This document shows, one piece after another, positions 1 through 8,475 of a stretch of DNA of 36,926 nucleotides; the first letter of the stretch is position 1; every line of letters starts with the position of its first letter. Position numbers and translations under genes: made by a program. The stretch spans positions 1-36,926 of the forward strand of contig DYQK01000023.1 of NCBI GenBank assembly GCA_020719385.1, given 5' to 3'. A model generated the notes under the pieces. That model was not told where the DNA came from, made no database searches, and saw only the letters and a list, made by a program, of their open reading frames with translations. This DNA comes from Rikenella microfusus. Lineage in GTDB: Bacteria; Bacteroidota; Bacteroidia; Bacteroidales; DYQK01.

Positions 1-71
1 TCTTGCATTACCTCTCTTTTCGAGAACAATTCTCGAAAATATTTGTCGTGAATATTTGTAATTTTTTCCAT
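1..71 (-). CDS. Rpn-family nuclease/putative transposase, N-terminal fragment cut by window edge
   Basis: Only the first 23 codons are present; the gene runs off the left edge. The peptide begins MEKITNIHDKYFRELFSK and continues with REVMQ. The HDKYFRELFS-K motif is the characteristic start of the Rpn recombination-promoting nuclease / Transposase_31 family (PF04754), a PD-(D/E)XK-fold group named for mobility although most copies are stand-alone nucleases. The ATG at 71-69 sits about 20 bases after a TAATTTTG promoter box on the same strand. The catalytic part is outside the window, so whether the gene is intact is unknown. The assignment rests on a short but distinctive motif. Confidence 0.6.
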   Translation of the reverse strand, partial: MEKITNIHDKYFRELFSKREVMQ

Positions 72-89
72 AAAATCAATTTTAAAACG

Positions 90-97
90 CAAAATTA
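90..97 (-). promoter_or_regulatory. Bacteroidota -7 box for the edge Rpn gene
   Basis: The minus strand reads TAATTTTG, matching TAnnTTTG. It lies about 20 bases upstream of the ATG at 71. No clear TTTG -33 element was seen, so support is moderate. Confidence 0.4.
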
Positions 98-125
98 CGA
101 AAATTTTCGCAAAAATAAAAATTTT

Positions 126-2369
126 TCACAAAATTTCTAATTTTGCGTACTTCAATAACAAAATTTTTGTTCCAAAATTGTCAAAAGAAACGGTTGCTTT
201 TATATCTTGAGCGTTTCCTTGCAACATAATAATTTTTCCATTTCCAAATTTTTCGTGTTTCACTTTCATTCCAACGCGATAATTTGAAATTTCAGTTTGC
301 GTTTCTTCAATATATTCCTCATTTTTTACAGGTACAAAATTTTCTTTTGGTTTCCAAAAATTCGATTTCGAAACAACATTTTTTTGCGAAAAATTGTCAA
401 AAGTTGTATTTTGAACATCAAGAAATTGAGGATTTATGTCTAAAATGAAACGCGAAGGCGAATTTGAAATTGTTTGTCCCCAACGATATCTCTGTTTCGC
501 AAACGAAATGACCGCAAATTTCTCGGCACGCGTAAGGGCAACATAAAATAAACGTCTTTCCTCTTCAAGACTTTCTAAATCTGACGTAGATAAACTATTT
601 GGGAATAAATTTTCCTCCGCACCTGCGATGTAGACATTTTGAAACTCAAGACCTTTCGCAGAATGAATAGTCATAAGAAAAACTTTGTTTTTGTCTTCGG
701 GTTTGTCGAGTTCGAAATCGGTCAATAAACTGACTTCGTTCAAATATTTTTCCAACGTGGGCAATTCTTTTGCTTTTTCGTTGTCTTTTTGCTCGACAAA
801 AATTCGGATTCCGTTCACTAATTCAGCAATATTTTCCAACCGACTCATTCCTTCGGGAGATTTGTCCGATTCTAAATCAGCAATTATTCCTGAAATTCGC
901 AAAATTTCCTTCGAAAGCGAATAAGCGTCAATGATGTTTAATTTTTCAGAAAAAACAAGAATCATTTTCACAAAATTCTGCAATTTTTCTTTTATTCCTG
1001 CCGTTAAATCGTTGATTTTGTGTGCTTCTAACAAAATATTCCAAATGTTGGTCCCTCTCGCAACAGACAGAAATTGCAGTTTTTCAATAGTCGAATCGCC
1101 GATTCCTCGTTTGGGGTAATTAATAATTCTTTTCAAAGCCTCTTCGTCTAAGTGGTTGATTATCAAGCGAAAATACGCAAGAACATCTTTAATCTCTTTT
1201 CTGTCGTAAAACGAGAGATTTCCATAAACTTTGCACGGAATATTAAACTTTCGCAAAGTTTCCTCAAAAATTCGAGATTGAGCGTTTGTGCGATACAAAA
1301 TGCAGTGCTGCGAATATTGCGTTTTATAAGTTTTTACCGAAAAATCAATGAGTCTCGCAATATTTACTCCTTCTTCTAAATCTGAAATTGACTGCAAAAG
1401 TTTAATTTTGCGTCCAATTTCGTTTTGCGAATAAATATTTTTCTTAATTTGATGCGAATTTTTCTCTATAACACAATTTGCCGCAGAGACAATAGTTTGC
1501 GTTGAACGGTAATTTTGTTCAAGTTTATAAAGTTTGCTTTCAGGAAAATCTTTTCGAAAATTTAAAATATTCTCAATAGTTGCCCCGCGAAACGAATAAA
1601 TACTTTGTGCGTCATCGCCGACAACGCAGAGATTTTTGTGTGTTTCGGTGAGAAAACGAATAATTTTGTATTGCGAAAGATTCGTATCTTGAAATTCGTC
1701 TACTAAAACATATTGAAATCGTTGTTGATATTTTTTCAAAATTTCGGGAGAATTCAAAAATAAAACATTCGTTTTATACAAAAGGTCGTCAAAATCCATT
1801 GCGGCGGCGATTTTGCAGCGTTGCGTATAAATTTGATAAATTTTTCCCATTTCAGGAATTTTATACAAAACATCTCGTTTTTGAATTTCTGTATTTTTCA
1901 AATATCGTTCTGCACTTATCAAATTATTTTTCGCCCACGAAATTCGGTGATAAATATCGTTTGGTTTATAAGTATTTTCCTCAAGATTTAACTCTTTCAG
2001 AATTGTTTTCACTAAATTTTTTGCATCTGTTGTGTCATAAATTGTGAAATTGGTCGGATAATCGATGGTTTCTGCTTCGTTTCGCAAAATTTTTGCAAAT
2101 ATTGAGTGAAATGTTCCCATCCACAGCCCTGCGGCGTGGTTTTCTGCCAATTTTTCGATTCGATTTTTCATCTCCGCGGCGGCTTTATTTGTAAAAGTTA
2201 ACGCCATTATTGAGTGTGCAGGAATTCCAAGATTTAACAAATGTACAATTCTGTACGTTAAAACACGTGTTTTTCCCGAACCTGCACCCGCGATTATCAA
2301 CGCAGGACCTTCGATATGTTCAACAGCATTGCGTTGAGCATCGTTTAATTCGTTTAAATATTCTGACAT
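126..2369 (-). CDS. uvrD: ATP-dependent DNA helicase UvrD/PcrA
   Basis: SF1A 3'-5' DNA helicase that unwinds DNA in nucleotide excision and mismatch repair and clears recombination intermediates; cytoplasmic. The 747-residue product has the Q-motif region (LNDAQRNAV), Walker A AGAGSGKT at residues 27-34, the GTFHS motif, Walker B VDEFQDTN, the GDDAQSIYSFRGA motif, QNYRS, the late TIHSAKGLEF motif and the VALTRAE motif VI. The C-terminal tail (VGMKVKHEKFGNGKI) is the Tudor-like end typical of PcrA/UvrD. I chose the ATG at 2369 (MSEYLNELND) over an upstream alternative at 2429, because the longer version starts beyond the likely promoter box at 2390-2397 and adds a non-homologous low-complexity leader. 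Length and motif order are normal. It is divergent from the small secreted protein at 2473. Confidence 0.95.
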   Translation of the reverse strand: MSEYLNELNDAQRNAVEHIEGPALIIAGAGSGKTRVLTYRIVHLLNLGIPAHSIMALTFTNKAAAEMKNRIEKLAENHAAGLWMGTFHSIFAKILRNEAETIDYPTNFTIYDTTDAKNLVKTILKELNLEENTYKPNDIYHRISWAKNNLISAERYLKNTEIQKRDVLYKIPEMGKIYQIYTQRCKIAAAMDFDDLLYKTNVLFLNSPEILKKYQQRFQYVLVDEFQDTNLSQYKIIRFLTETHKNLCVVGDDAQSIYSFRGATIENILNFRKDFPESKLYKLEQNYRSTQTIVSAANCVIEKNSHQIKKNIYSQNEIGRKIKLLQSISDLEEGVNIARLIDFSVKTYKTQYSQHCILYRTNAQSRIFEETLRKFNIPCKVYGNLSFYDRKEIKDVLAYFRLIINHLDEEALKRIINYPKRGIGDSTIEKLQFLSVARGTNIWNILLEAHKINDLTAGIKEKLQNFVKMILVFSEKLNIIDAYSLSKEILRISGIIADLESDKSPEGMSRLENIAELVNGIRIFVEQKDNEKAKELPTLEKYLNEVSLLTDFELDKPEDKNKVFLMTIHSAKGLEFQNVYIAGAEENLFPNSLSTSDLESLEEERRLFYVALTRAEKFAVISFAKQRYRWGQTISNSPSRFILDINPQFLDVQNTTFDNFSQKNVVSKSNFWKPKENFVPVKNEEYIEETQTEISNYRVGMKVKHEKFGNGKIIMLQGNAQDIKATVSFDNFGTKILLLKYAKLEIL

Positions 2370-2389
2370 TTCGCAAAAGTTTTTCGCTG

Positions 2390-2397
2390 CAAAGTTA
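2390..2397 (-). promoter_or_regulatory. Probable -7 box of uvrD
   Basis: The minus strand reads TAACTTTG, matching TAnnTTTG, 20 bases before the chosen ATG. No good TTTG is found at the expected upstream distance. Confidence 0.4.
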
Positions 2398-2405
2398 TAA
2401 ATTTT

Positions 2406-2431
2406 CTGTGATTTTTTTTGAAAAATCACAG
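2406..2431. promoter_or_regulatory. 11-bp inverted repeat between divergent promoters, possible operator
   Basis: CTGTGATTTTT (2406-2416) and AAAAATCACAG (2421-2431) are perfect reverse complements around a 4-base centre. The centre, TTTG at 2417-2420, is itself the -33 element of the promoter for the gene at 2473. The repeat also lies just upstream of the uvrD -7 box. A dimeric regulator bound here would cover both promoters. This is inference; it could also be a chance hairpin in AT-rich DNA. Confidence 0.35.
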
Positions 2432-2447
2432 ATTTATTCTATATTTG
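2417..2447 (+). promoter_or_regulatory. Bacteroidota promoter for the gene at 2473
   Basis: TTTG at 2417-2420, a 19-base spacer, then TATATTTG at 2440-2447, matching the Bacteroidota -33/-7 consensus. The ATG follows 26 bases later. Confidence 0.65.
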
Positions 2448-2472
2448 CAAAAAAATTAAAATTTTCAACGTT

Positions 2473-2970
2473 ATGAAAAAATTTATTTTCGTTTTTTTAT
2501 TAGTTTTTGGGATAAAATTTTCTTTTTCTCAACGCAATAATCTTTGGGTCGAAGGAGGAAGTGGAGCATTTGTCCATCAGACAGATAAATTTGGCATTTC
2601 TGTCGGTGCAGGTTTAAATTATTTACAAAAAGACAATTTATTTTCAGGAAAAATAATTGTAAATTATGAATATTTTCTCGCCGATAATTTTGTAAATTTT
2701 GGAATTTTGTACGGCAAAATGTTTCGAGACGATTTTTTTGCCTTCTCGGCTTCATTAGGTTTTGGTTATGTGAATGGAAAACAAAGTTTAGATGGAATAA
2801 ATGGAAAAGTTATCTTAAAAATTAGCGGCATTTCTGCTGATTTCGAGATAAACGCAAATATTATTGGGTTAAAATATGTCGGAATGGGAATAAAATTTTT
2901 TGCAAACATCAATTCAGATTATCCGATGTTGGGGTTTCTTTGGACATATCAAATTGGGTTAATAAAGTGA
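2473..2970 (+). CDS. Small secreted beta-barrel-like protein of unknown function
   Basis: 165 residues. An N-terminal signal peptide (MKKFIFVFLLVFGIKFSFSQ) ends in an FSFSQ-type cleavage site, so the product is exported. The mature part alternates hydrophobic and polar residues in short strands with many aromatic and glycine residues (for example VEGGSGAFV, GISVGAGLNY, FSASLGFGYV, YVGMGIKFFANI) and ends LGFLWTYQIGLIK. This pattern suggests a small outer-membrane beta-barrel of about eight strands. No catalytic motif was seen and I do not recognise a named family. The start is fixed by the promoter and the signal peptide. The next gene has its own promoter, so this appears to be monocistronic. 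Confidence 0.7.
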   Translation: MKKFIFVFLLVFGIKFSFSQRNNLWVEGGSGAFVHQTDKFGISVGAGLNYLQKDNLFSGKIIVNYEYFLADNFVNFGILYGKMFRDDFFAFSASLGFGYVNGKQSLDGINGKVILKISGISADFEINANIIGLKYVGMGIKFFANINSDYPMLGFLWTYQIGLIK

Positions 2971-2996
2971 ATTTTGCGAAAAAAATAGAGAAAATA

Positions 2997-3028
2997 TTTG
3001 ATTCTTTTCGCAAAAGTATTTATCTTTG
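2997..3028 (+). promoter_or_regulatory. Bacteroidota promoter for the first DUF5618 gene
   Basis: TTTG at 2997-3000, a 20-base spacer, then TATCTTTG at 3021-3028. This rules out a translation start at 3026 and supports the ATG at 3044. Confidence 0.7.
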
Positions 3029-3043
3029 CAAAAAAATAAATTT

Positions 3044-3445
3044 ATGACATTTGAAGAACAACTAAAAATCAAAGAAAATTTTTATAACGAAGCAATTCGT
3101 TATATGGAAAACGCAAAAGAAAACCTTAGGCGTGCAGGCAAAGAAGACCGTTTTTATGTTGATGAAAAGTACGTAAAAACGGCTTGCGGTATTGCGTACA
3201 ACGGCGTTCTCAAAGCGTTAGACGGCTATTTTTTGTTAAAAGAAGTCGAAAAACGCAAAGGTAGAAAAAGTATTGAGTATTATCAAAATAATTTGGGCAA
3301 AATTGATAAAAAATTGCTGAATTATTTGAATTCTGCATATCAAATTTTACATTTGTCGGGTTATTATGACGGAATTCGAGACATTAAAACGGTTTCAAGC
3401 GGTTTCGAGTTGGCGTATTTCGTTATTGAAAAAATTAAACCGTAA
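3044..3445 (+). CDS. DUF5618-family protein (copy A)
   Basis: 133-residue, mostly helical soluble protein. The core FYNEAIRYMENAKENL, then YVDEKYVKTACGIAYNGVL, then KALDGYF matches what I recall of DUF5618, a family of unknown function in Bacteroidota. A paralogue lies at 7998-8420, on the far side of the alpha-2-macroglobulin gene. The two share the EAxRYxENAKExL motif, the YxDxKYVxxAC motif and a YYxxxLGKIxxKxLN segment. The helical pattern and short length resemble HEPN-type bundles, but no RxxxxH RNase motif is evident, so that comparison is only structural speculation. There is no signal peptide. The ATG at 3044 was chosen because any earlier start would fall inside the promoter. Confidence 0.75.
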   Translation: MTFEEQLKIKENFYNEAIRYMENAKENLRRAGKEDRFYVDEKYVKTACGIAYNGVLKALDGYFLLKEVEKRKGRKSIEYYQNNLGKIDKKLLNYLNSAYQILHLSGYYDGIRDIKTVSSGFELAYFVIEKIKP

Positions 3446-3519
3446 AAACCATTTCTCTAAAAATATTTTCTCAAAAAATAAAAAATTTGAGAAAAAATTT
3501 TTTTTCGAAAAAATTTTCG

Positions 3520-3527
3520 TATCTTTG
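3520..3527 (+). promoter_or_regulatory. Bacteroidota -7 box for the alpha-2-macroglobulin gene
   Basis: TATCTTTG, 27 bases before the ATG at 3554. The -33 region is a T-rich run (3496-3504) rather than a clear TTTG. Confidence 0.5.
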
Positions 3528-3553
3528 AAAAGAAATTTTTAAATCATTTTTGT

Positions 3554-6500
3554 ATGAAAACTTTTTTGAAAAAAATATCCAATTTCAAAGTTTTTCTGCT
3601 TCTTATACCGATTTTTACCGCAATCTCGGTGTATAGTTTTGTCTCGAATACGGAATATTTCGGCAAAATTGCTCAAAATCTCGAAAATCCGTTTCTCAAA
3701 AAACTTCTCGAAAAATTTGAGATATTCGCTAAAACATTGCCGCAAGACAGAGTTTATTTGCAACTTGACAAAACTTTGTACAAACCCGGCGAAACTATTT
3801 GGTTCGCTGCATACATTCGAAACGCAACAGATATGTCTCTTTCCGAGAAAAGTGACATTTTGAATGTAGAATTTATTAACCCCAAAGGCAATAAAACCGC
3901 AGAAATTAAACTTATCGCAAAAAAAGGAAAAGCACTCGGCGATTTTCTTCTCGAAGAACAAGCACTCGGCGGAATTTACAAAATCAAAGCCTACACGCAA
4001 TGGCAAAAAAATGAACCGCAAGAATTGGTCTTCGAAAAAGAAATCACGGTTCAGAAAGTTATTTTGCCGCGTTTAAAAATGAAACTCGAATTTGACAAAC
4101 GCTCTTTTGGAAAAGGTGAAAAAGTTTCTGCCTCGTTAAACGTACAAACAAATGAAAATCAACCACTTACAAATTTCGAAGTACGTTTTCTTGCCTCACT
4201 CAAAGGTGAAAAATTGACAGAAAATAAAACCACAACAGACAAAAACGGCAACGCAACCATCTCTTTCGAATTGCCTAAGAATTTGCAAACCTCAGACGGT
4301 TTATTGAACGTAATGCTAAATTATGAAGGGCAAACAGAATCGATTTCTCGAAGTATTCCGATAATTTTAAATTTTGTAAAGTTAAATTTCTTCCCCGAAG
4401 GAGGAGATTTAGTCGCAGATTTGCAATGTAAAGTTGCTTTTCGAAGTTTAAACGAGTTTGATAAACCCGCAGACATCGAAGGAACGTTATATAATTCCGG
4501 CAACGAAAAAATTATTTCGTTCAAAAGTTTTCATTTTGGAATGGGAAGTTTCGAATTTACTCCCAAAAAAGATGAGAAATATTTTGTCAAAATCACTTCG
4601 CCGACAGAAATATCGCAAATTTATCATTTGCCCGAAGTTTTGCCGAAGGGTTATGTTTTAAAAATCGATAGCATTTTTAAAAATCAAGTGAAAATCAACA
4701 TTTTCTCCACCGAAGAGACTGAATTAATTCTTGTTTCGCAAATTCGAGGTAAAATTTATCATTCGCAAGTTGTTTATTCGAAAAAAGGAAAAAACGAAAT
4801 TTTACTTTCCACCGAAAAATTGCCCATCGGAGTAATGCAATTGACACTTTTCGACAGCAAAGGAATCGAAAGATGCGAAAGACTCGTTTTTGTGAACAAA
4901 CACAAACAAATGAAAATCAAAATCGAAACCGACAAAGAGAAATATTTGCCTCGCGAGAAGGTGAAATTAACCATAAAAGTCTCTGACGAAAACGAAATGC
5001 CGATTCCTGCGAATTTATCTTTGTCCGTTGTTGACGACCAACTCTTAACTTTCACCGATGACAAGCAGGGAAATATTCTTTCTGAAATGTTTTTGCGTCC
5101 CGACATCAAAGGCGAAATCGAGGAACCACAATTTTATTTCAAAAAAGATGAACCCAAAGCAGATAAAACGCTTGATTATCTCTTAATGACTGCAGGATGG
5201 CGAAGGTTTACGTGGGAAAAAATTTTAAACGAACAGCCAACGGTCAATATTGAGGGAGAAAAAGCAATTATCAAAGGGAAAATTATCAATGGCGAGGAAA
5301 ATGCAGGAACGTCTGATGTCGAAATTGAAATTCAAGGGAAAAAATTTAAACCAAATGAGAAAGGTGAGTTTATGTTGGAAAATATTGACCTTTCAGAACA
5401 GCAAATAATGAAAGTTTCTCCAAAAAATGGGAATTTCGAAGTTCAAAGCATTGTTTTGACAGAATATTCGCAAAATGTTGTAGTTTATTTGTATTTCAAA
5501 CGACGTTATTACAACAGAGCAATAGAAGAGGAAAAAGCTGCTGGCGGTGCGGTGAAAGCGGCAAAAGGTGAACACAAAAGACGAGACGCAGATAAAGATG
5601 ACTTTAATCCGCCGCCTGTTATAGAGATTGAGGAAAATAATGAAGAACAATCAATCTTGCAAGAAGAACCACCCAAACTAGAGGAACAGCAAGTGCAACA
5701 AAATCAACCCGTTATAAATGATGCAATTGTTGTTGACGGCGATGTTGATGACCTAAGGGCAAATGTTGTCGCTGGCAAAAAAGAAAAAAAACGAGAAAAT
5801 GTTTCGAGATATTATCGGGCAAAAGTTTTTGCTGCTCCCGTTTATAAACAAAATGAGAAAATTGAATCGCGAACAGATTTTCGAAGTACTATTTTTTGGA
5901 ACGGAAATATCGACATTGACCGCACAGGAAAAACTTCTGTTGAATTTTGCAATTCTGACGATATTACGTCTTTTCGAATTGTGGCAGAAGGAATTGGGAC
6001 TGAGGGCAGTGTTGGCCGCGAGGGAAAAACGTATTTCACTCAATTACCTTTCTCTTTGAGTGTTAAAATGCCTCTCGAAGCAACCAAAGACGACAAATTT
6101 TCGATTCCTTTGACGTTGAAAAACAATACTTCGCAATCTTTCACAGGAAATTTAACGGTAAAACTTCCTTCGACATTGAAATTTTTAAATTCCGTACCTC
6201 AAAATGTTTCGTTAAACGCAAATGAAACGAAAATTTTATATCTCGAAACACAAACTATCGCTGCGGGAACAGATAAAATTGAGATTTCTTTTGCAAGTGA
6301 AGGGTTAAAAGATAAAATTGCGTATTCGTTCAATGTTGTTTCGCGTGGTTTTCCTGTTACTGCTTCGTTTTCGAATAGAGAAAAAGAGAAAACTTACTCA
6401 GTAACATTGACAAATGTTGTTGAAGGTTCAATATCTGCACAACTTACTGCGTTTCCTTCGGTGGTAAGCGATTTAGTAAAAGGTGTCGAAAGTATTTTGC

Positions 6501-7933
6501 GAGAGCCTTATGGTTGTTTCGAGCAAACTTCGATGTCAAGTTATCCGAATGTGATGGTGATGAATTATTTGAATACGACAGAAACTAAAGATTCTAAACT
6601 TCTCGCAACAGCAACGAATCTTTTAGACAAAGGTTATAAACGTTTAATCTCGTTTGAGACGAGTGAAAAAGGTTATGAATGGTTCGGCGGAGCGCCCGGA
6701 CACGAAGCATTGACCGCCTACGGCCTAATGCAGTTTAACGATATGAAAAAAGTTTATTCCGAAATTGACCAAAAAATGATAGACCGAACGGCAAATTGGT
6801 TATTGAGTCGTAAAGATGGGAAAGGTGGGTTTCAAAGAAATCCGCGCGCACTTGATTCGTATGGTTCTGCTTCGACTGAGATCACTAATTTATATATAGT
6901 GTACGCACTTTGCGAGGCAGGTTATCTCAATGATATTGAGAAAGAGTTAAATTTTTCTTATGAAAAATCCATTTCCTCTGATGATGCGTATCAAATTGCG
7001 TTGTTGGTTAGTGCTTTGTTTGCGAAGAATGATTCTCGTGCTGCGAAGACTCTTGAACTTTTGTACTCGAAACAAAATGCAGATGGAAGTTTTACGGGCA
7101 AAACGCACTCAATAACTCGTTCAGAAGGAATTTCTTTGACAATCGAAACTACCTCGTTAGCGATTCTTGGAATGTTAAAATCGGGAAAACCCAAAATAGA
7201 ATCGCTGCAAAAAGCAGTTGAATTTTTGATTTCGCAGCGTTCTGGTTATGGAATGTTCGGTTCAACGCAGGGGACAATTCTCGCTTTAAAAGCGTTGACA
7301 AAATTTGCAGAATTTTCGAAACGCACTGCCGAGAGCGGCAATATCGAAATTTTCGTTGATAATAAAAAAGTTGCGGTTCAACATTATGAGAAAGGAGAAA
7401 ATAATCCGATTTTAATTTCAGGTTTAGAAAAACATTTCGCCGATGGTACGCACACAATAAAAATTGCGTTTACAGACACAAAAGAAGCGTTGCCTTACTC
7501 CGTTGCGGTGAAGTGGAATACTTCGTTGCCCAATAGTTCGAAAGATTGTTCCGTTTCTCTAACTTCGGAACTTGCGAAAAATTCTGCGAAAGTGGGCGAA
7601 ACGGTTCGCTTGACAAATATTTTAACGAATGTTACCGCAAAAGGTCAGCCAATGACGGTTGCGATAATCGGGATTCCTGCAGGTTTAACTGCTCAGATGT
7701 GGCAATTAAAGGAATTGCAGGAGAAAAAAGTGTTTGATTTTTACGAAATCATTGGAAATAATTTGGTTGTGTATTATCGACAAATGTTGCCCAATGAAAA
7801 ACGTGAGATAAATTTAGATTTGAAAGCCGAGATTCCTGGCGAATATCAAGCCGCGGCGTCGTGTGCGTATTTGTATTACACAAACGAGTTTAAAAATTGG
7901 ACGATTTCTCAAAAAATTTCTGTAACAAAATAG
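3554..7933 (+). CDS. Bacterial alpha-2-macroglobulin family protein with thioester motif
   Basis: 1459-residue envelope protein, expected to trap proteases through a thioester. The N-terminus (FKVFLLLIPIFTAISVYSF) is a signal or anchor segment without a lipobox cysteine. It is followed by an MG2-type domain starting near DRVYLQLDKTLYKPGETIWF, and further macroglobulin-like domains. Residues about 655-750 are a charged, Pro/Gln/Glu-rich low-complexity stretch at the position of a bait region, just before the A2M domain (RTDFRSTIFWNGNID). The thioester motif is Y-G-C988-F-E990-Q991, so the Cys-x-Glu-Gln signature is intact. An alpha-helical toroid with QTSMSSYPN, YEWFGG and GSASTEITNL repeats follows, then a C-terminal beta domain. 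No penicillin-binding protein partner is adjacent, unlike the yfhM-pbpC pair; instead DUF5618 genes flank it. Confidence 0.9.
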   Translation: MKTFLKKISNFKVFLLLIPIFTAISVYSFVSNTEYFGKIAQNLENPFLKKLLEKFEIFAKTLPQDRVYLQLDKTLYKPGETIWFAAYIRNATDMSLSEKSDILNVEFINPKGNKTAEIKLIAKKGKALGDFLLEEQALGGIYKIKAYTQWQKNEPQELVFEKEITVQKVILPRLKMKLEFDKRSFGKGEKVSASLNVQTNENQPLTNFEVRFLASLKGEKLTENKTTTDKNGNATISFELPKNLQTSDGLLNVMLNYEGQTESISRSIPIILNFVKLNFFPEGGDLVADLQCKVAFRSLNEFDKPADIEGTLYNSGNEKIISFKSFHFGMGSFEFTPKKDEKYFVKITSPTEISQIYHLPEVLPKGYVLKIDSIFKNQVKINIFSTEETELILVSQIRGKIYHSQVVYSKKGKNEILLSTEKLPIGVMQLTLFDSKGIERCERLVFVNKHKQMKIKIETDKEKYLPREKVKLTIKVSDENEMPIPANLSLSVVDDQLLTFTDDKQGNILSEMFLRPDIKGEIEEPQFYFKKDEPKADKTLDYLLMTAGWRRFTWEKILNEQPTVNIEGEKAIIKGKIINGEENAGTSDVEIEIQGKKFKPNEKGEFMLENIDLSEQQIMKVSPKNGNFEVQSIVLTEYSQNVVVYLYFKRRYYNRAIEEEKAAGGAVKAAKGEHKRRDADKDDFNPPPVIEIEENNEEQSILQEEPPKLEEQQVQQNQPVINDAIVVDGDVDDLRANVVAGKKEKKRENVSRYYRAKVFAAPVYKQNEKIESRTDFRSTIFWNGNIDIDRTGKTSVEFCNSDDITSFRIVAEGIGTEGSVGREGKTYFTQLPFSLSVKMPLEATKDDKFSIPLTLKNNTSQSFTGNLTVKLPSTLKFLNSVPQNVSLNANETKILYLETQTIAAGTDKIEISFASEGLKDKIAYSFNVVSRGFPVTASFSNREKEKTYSVTLTNVVEGSISAQLTAFPSVVSDLVKGVESILREPYGCFEQTSMSSYPNVMVMNYLNTTETKDSKLLATATNLLDKGYKRLISFETSEKGYEWFGGAPGHEALTAYGLMQFNDMKKVYSEIDQKMIDRTANWLLSRKDGKGGFQRNPRALDSYGSASTEITNLYIVYALCEAGYLNDIEKELNFSYEKSISSDDAYQIALLVSALFAKNDSRAAKTLELLYSKQNADGSFTGKTHSITRSEGISLTIETTSLAILGMLKSGKPKIESLQKAVEFLISQRSGYGMFGSTQGTILALKALTKFAEFSKRTAESGNIEIFVDNKKVAVQHYEKGENNPILISGLEKHFADGTHTIKIAFTDTKEALPYSVAVKWNTSLPNSSKDCSVSLTSELAKNSAKVGETVRLTNILTNVTAKGQPMTVAIIGIPAGLTAQMWQLKELQEKKVFDFYEIIGNNLVVYYRQMLPNEKREINLDLKAEIPGEYQAAASCAYLYYTNEFKNWTISQKISVTK

Positions 7934-7950
7934 AGTTTTCTTGAGAAAAT

Positions 7951-7981
7951 TTTGTTTATTCAGAATTTTTTTGTATTTTTG
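7951..7981 (+). promoter_or_regulatory. Bacteroidota promoter for the second DUF5618 gene
   Basis: TTTG at 7951-7954, a 19-base spacer, then TATTTTTG at 7974-7981. It lies immediately after the alpha-2-macroglobulin stop, so the downstream gene has its own promoter. Confidence 0.7.
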
Positions 7982-7997
7982 CGAGAGTTTTAACAAA

Positions 7998-8420
7998 ATG
8001 AAAAAAAGAGATATTTGCAAAGAAGCAATGCGTTATATTGAGAACGCAAAAGAAATTCTCAGTTCCAAGGCGGGAAAAGATGGGAAATATTACAGTGATA
8101 AAAAATATGTTCGAATGGCTTGTCATATGGCTTATCTCGGTGTTTTAATTGCACTTGACGGTTTACTCGAATATAAAGGAATTGAAAATCTGAAGAATCA
8201 AGATTTGAGTAGCGATGCTGTAAATGTAAAATTTTACCGCGAGCATCTTGGCAAAATCAATGGCAAAATGTTAAATTTGTTTAACGAGACAATTTACCCA
8301 TTTTTGTGCGAATATGGCGGCTACTATGGAAATTTAGAAGTTTATATTTCGCAAGAAGGAATTATTGCCGCAACAGAAATTATTGAGTGGGTGCAAAAAC
8401 AAATTTCTTCTGTAGAATAA
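7998..8420 (+). CDS. DUF5618-family protein (copy B)
   Basis: 140 residues, soluble and helical, a paralogue of the protein at 3044-3445. Shared blocks include EAMRYIENAKEIL, YYSDKKYVRMAC, an AYxGVLxALDG segment and FYREHLGKINGKMLN. The middle carries a short insertion relative to copy A. The ATG at 7998 is preferred because an upstream TTG frame extension would start before the promoter box. Function is unknown; flanking of the alpha-2-macroglobulin gene by two copies suggests a shared role or an old duplication around it, but the sequence does not prove it. Confidence 0.75.
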   Translation: MKKRDICKEAMRYIENAKEILSSKAGKDGKYYSDKKYVRMACHMAYLGVLIALDGLLEYKGIENLKNQDLSSDAVNVKFYREHLGKINGKMLNLFNETIYPFLCEYGGYYGNLEVYISQEGIIAATEIIEWVQKQISSVE

Positions 8421-8426
8421 AAAAAT

Positions 8427-8454
8427 ATAGCGACAAGTTTTTGCTTGCCGCTAT
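8427..8454. terminator. Hairpin terminator between convergent genes
   Basis: Stem 8427-8437 / 8444-8454 with a 6-base loop. On the minus strand every position pairs if one G-U is allowed; on the plus strand that position is an A-C mismatch. Runs of A and T flank it, so it probably serves the mltD-like gene mainly and the DUF5618 gene as well. Confidence 0.65.
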
Positions 8455-8475
8455 TTTTTATTTTTGAGAAAATTT

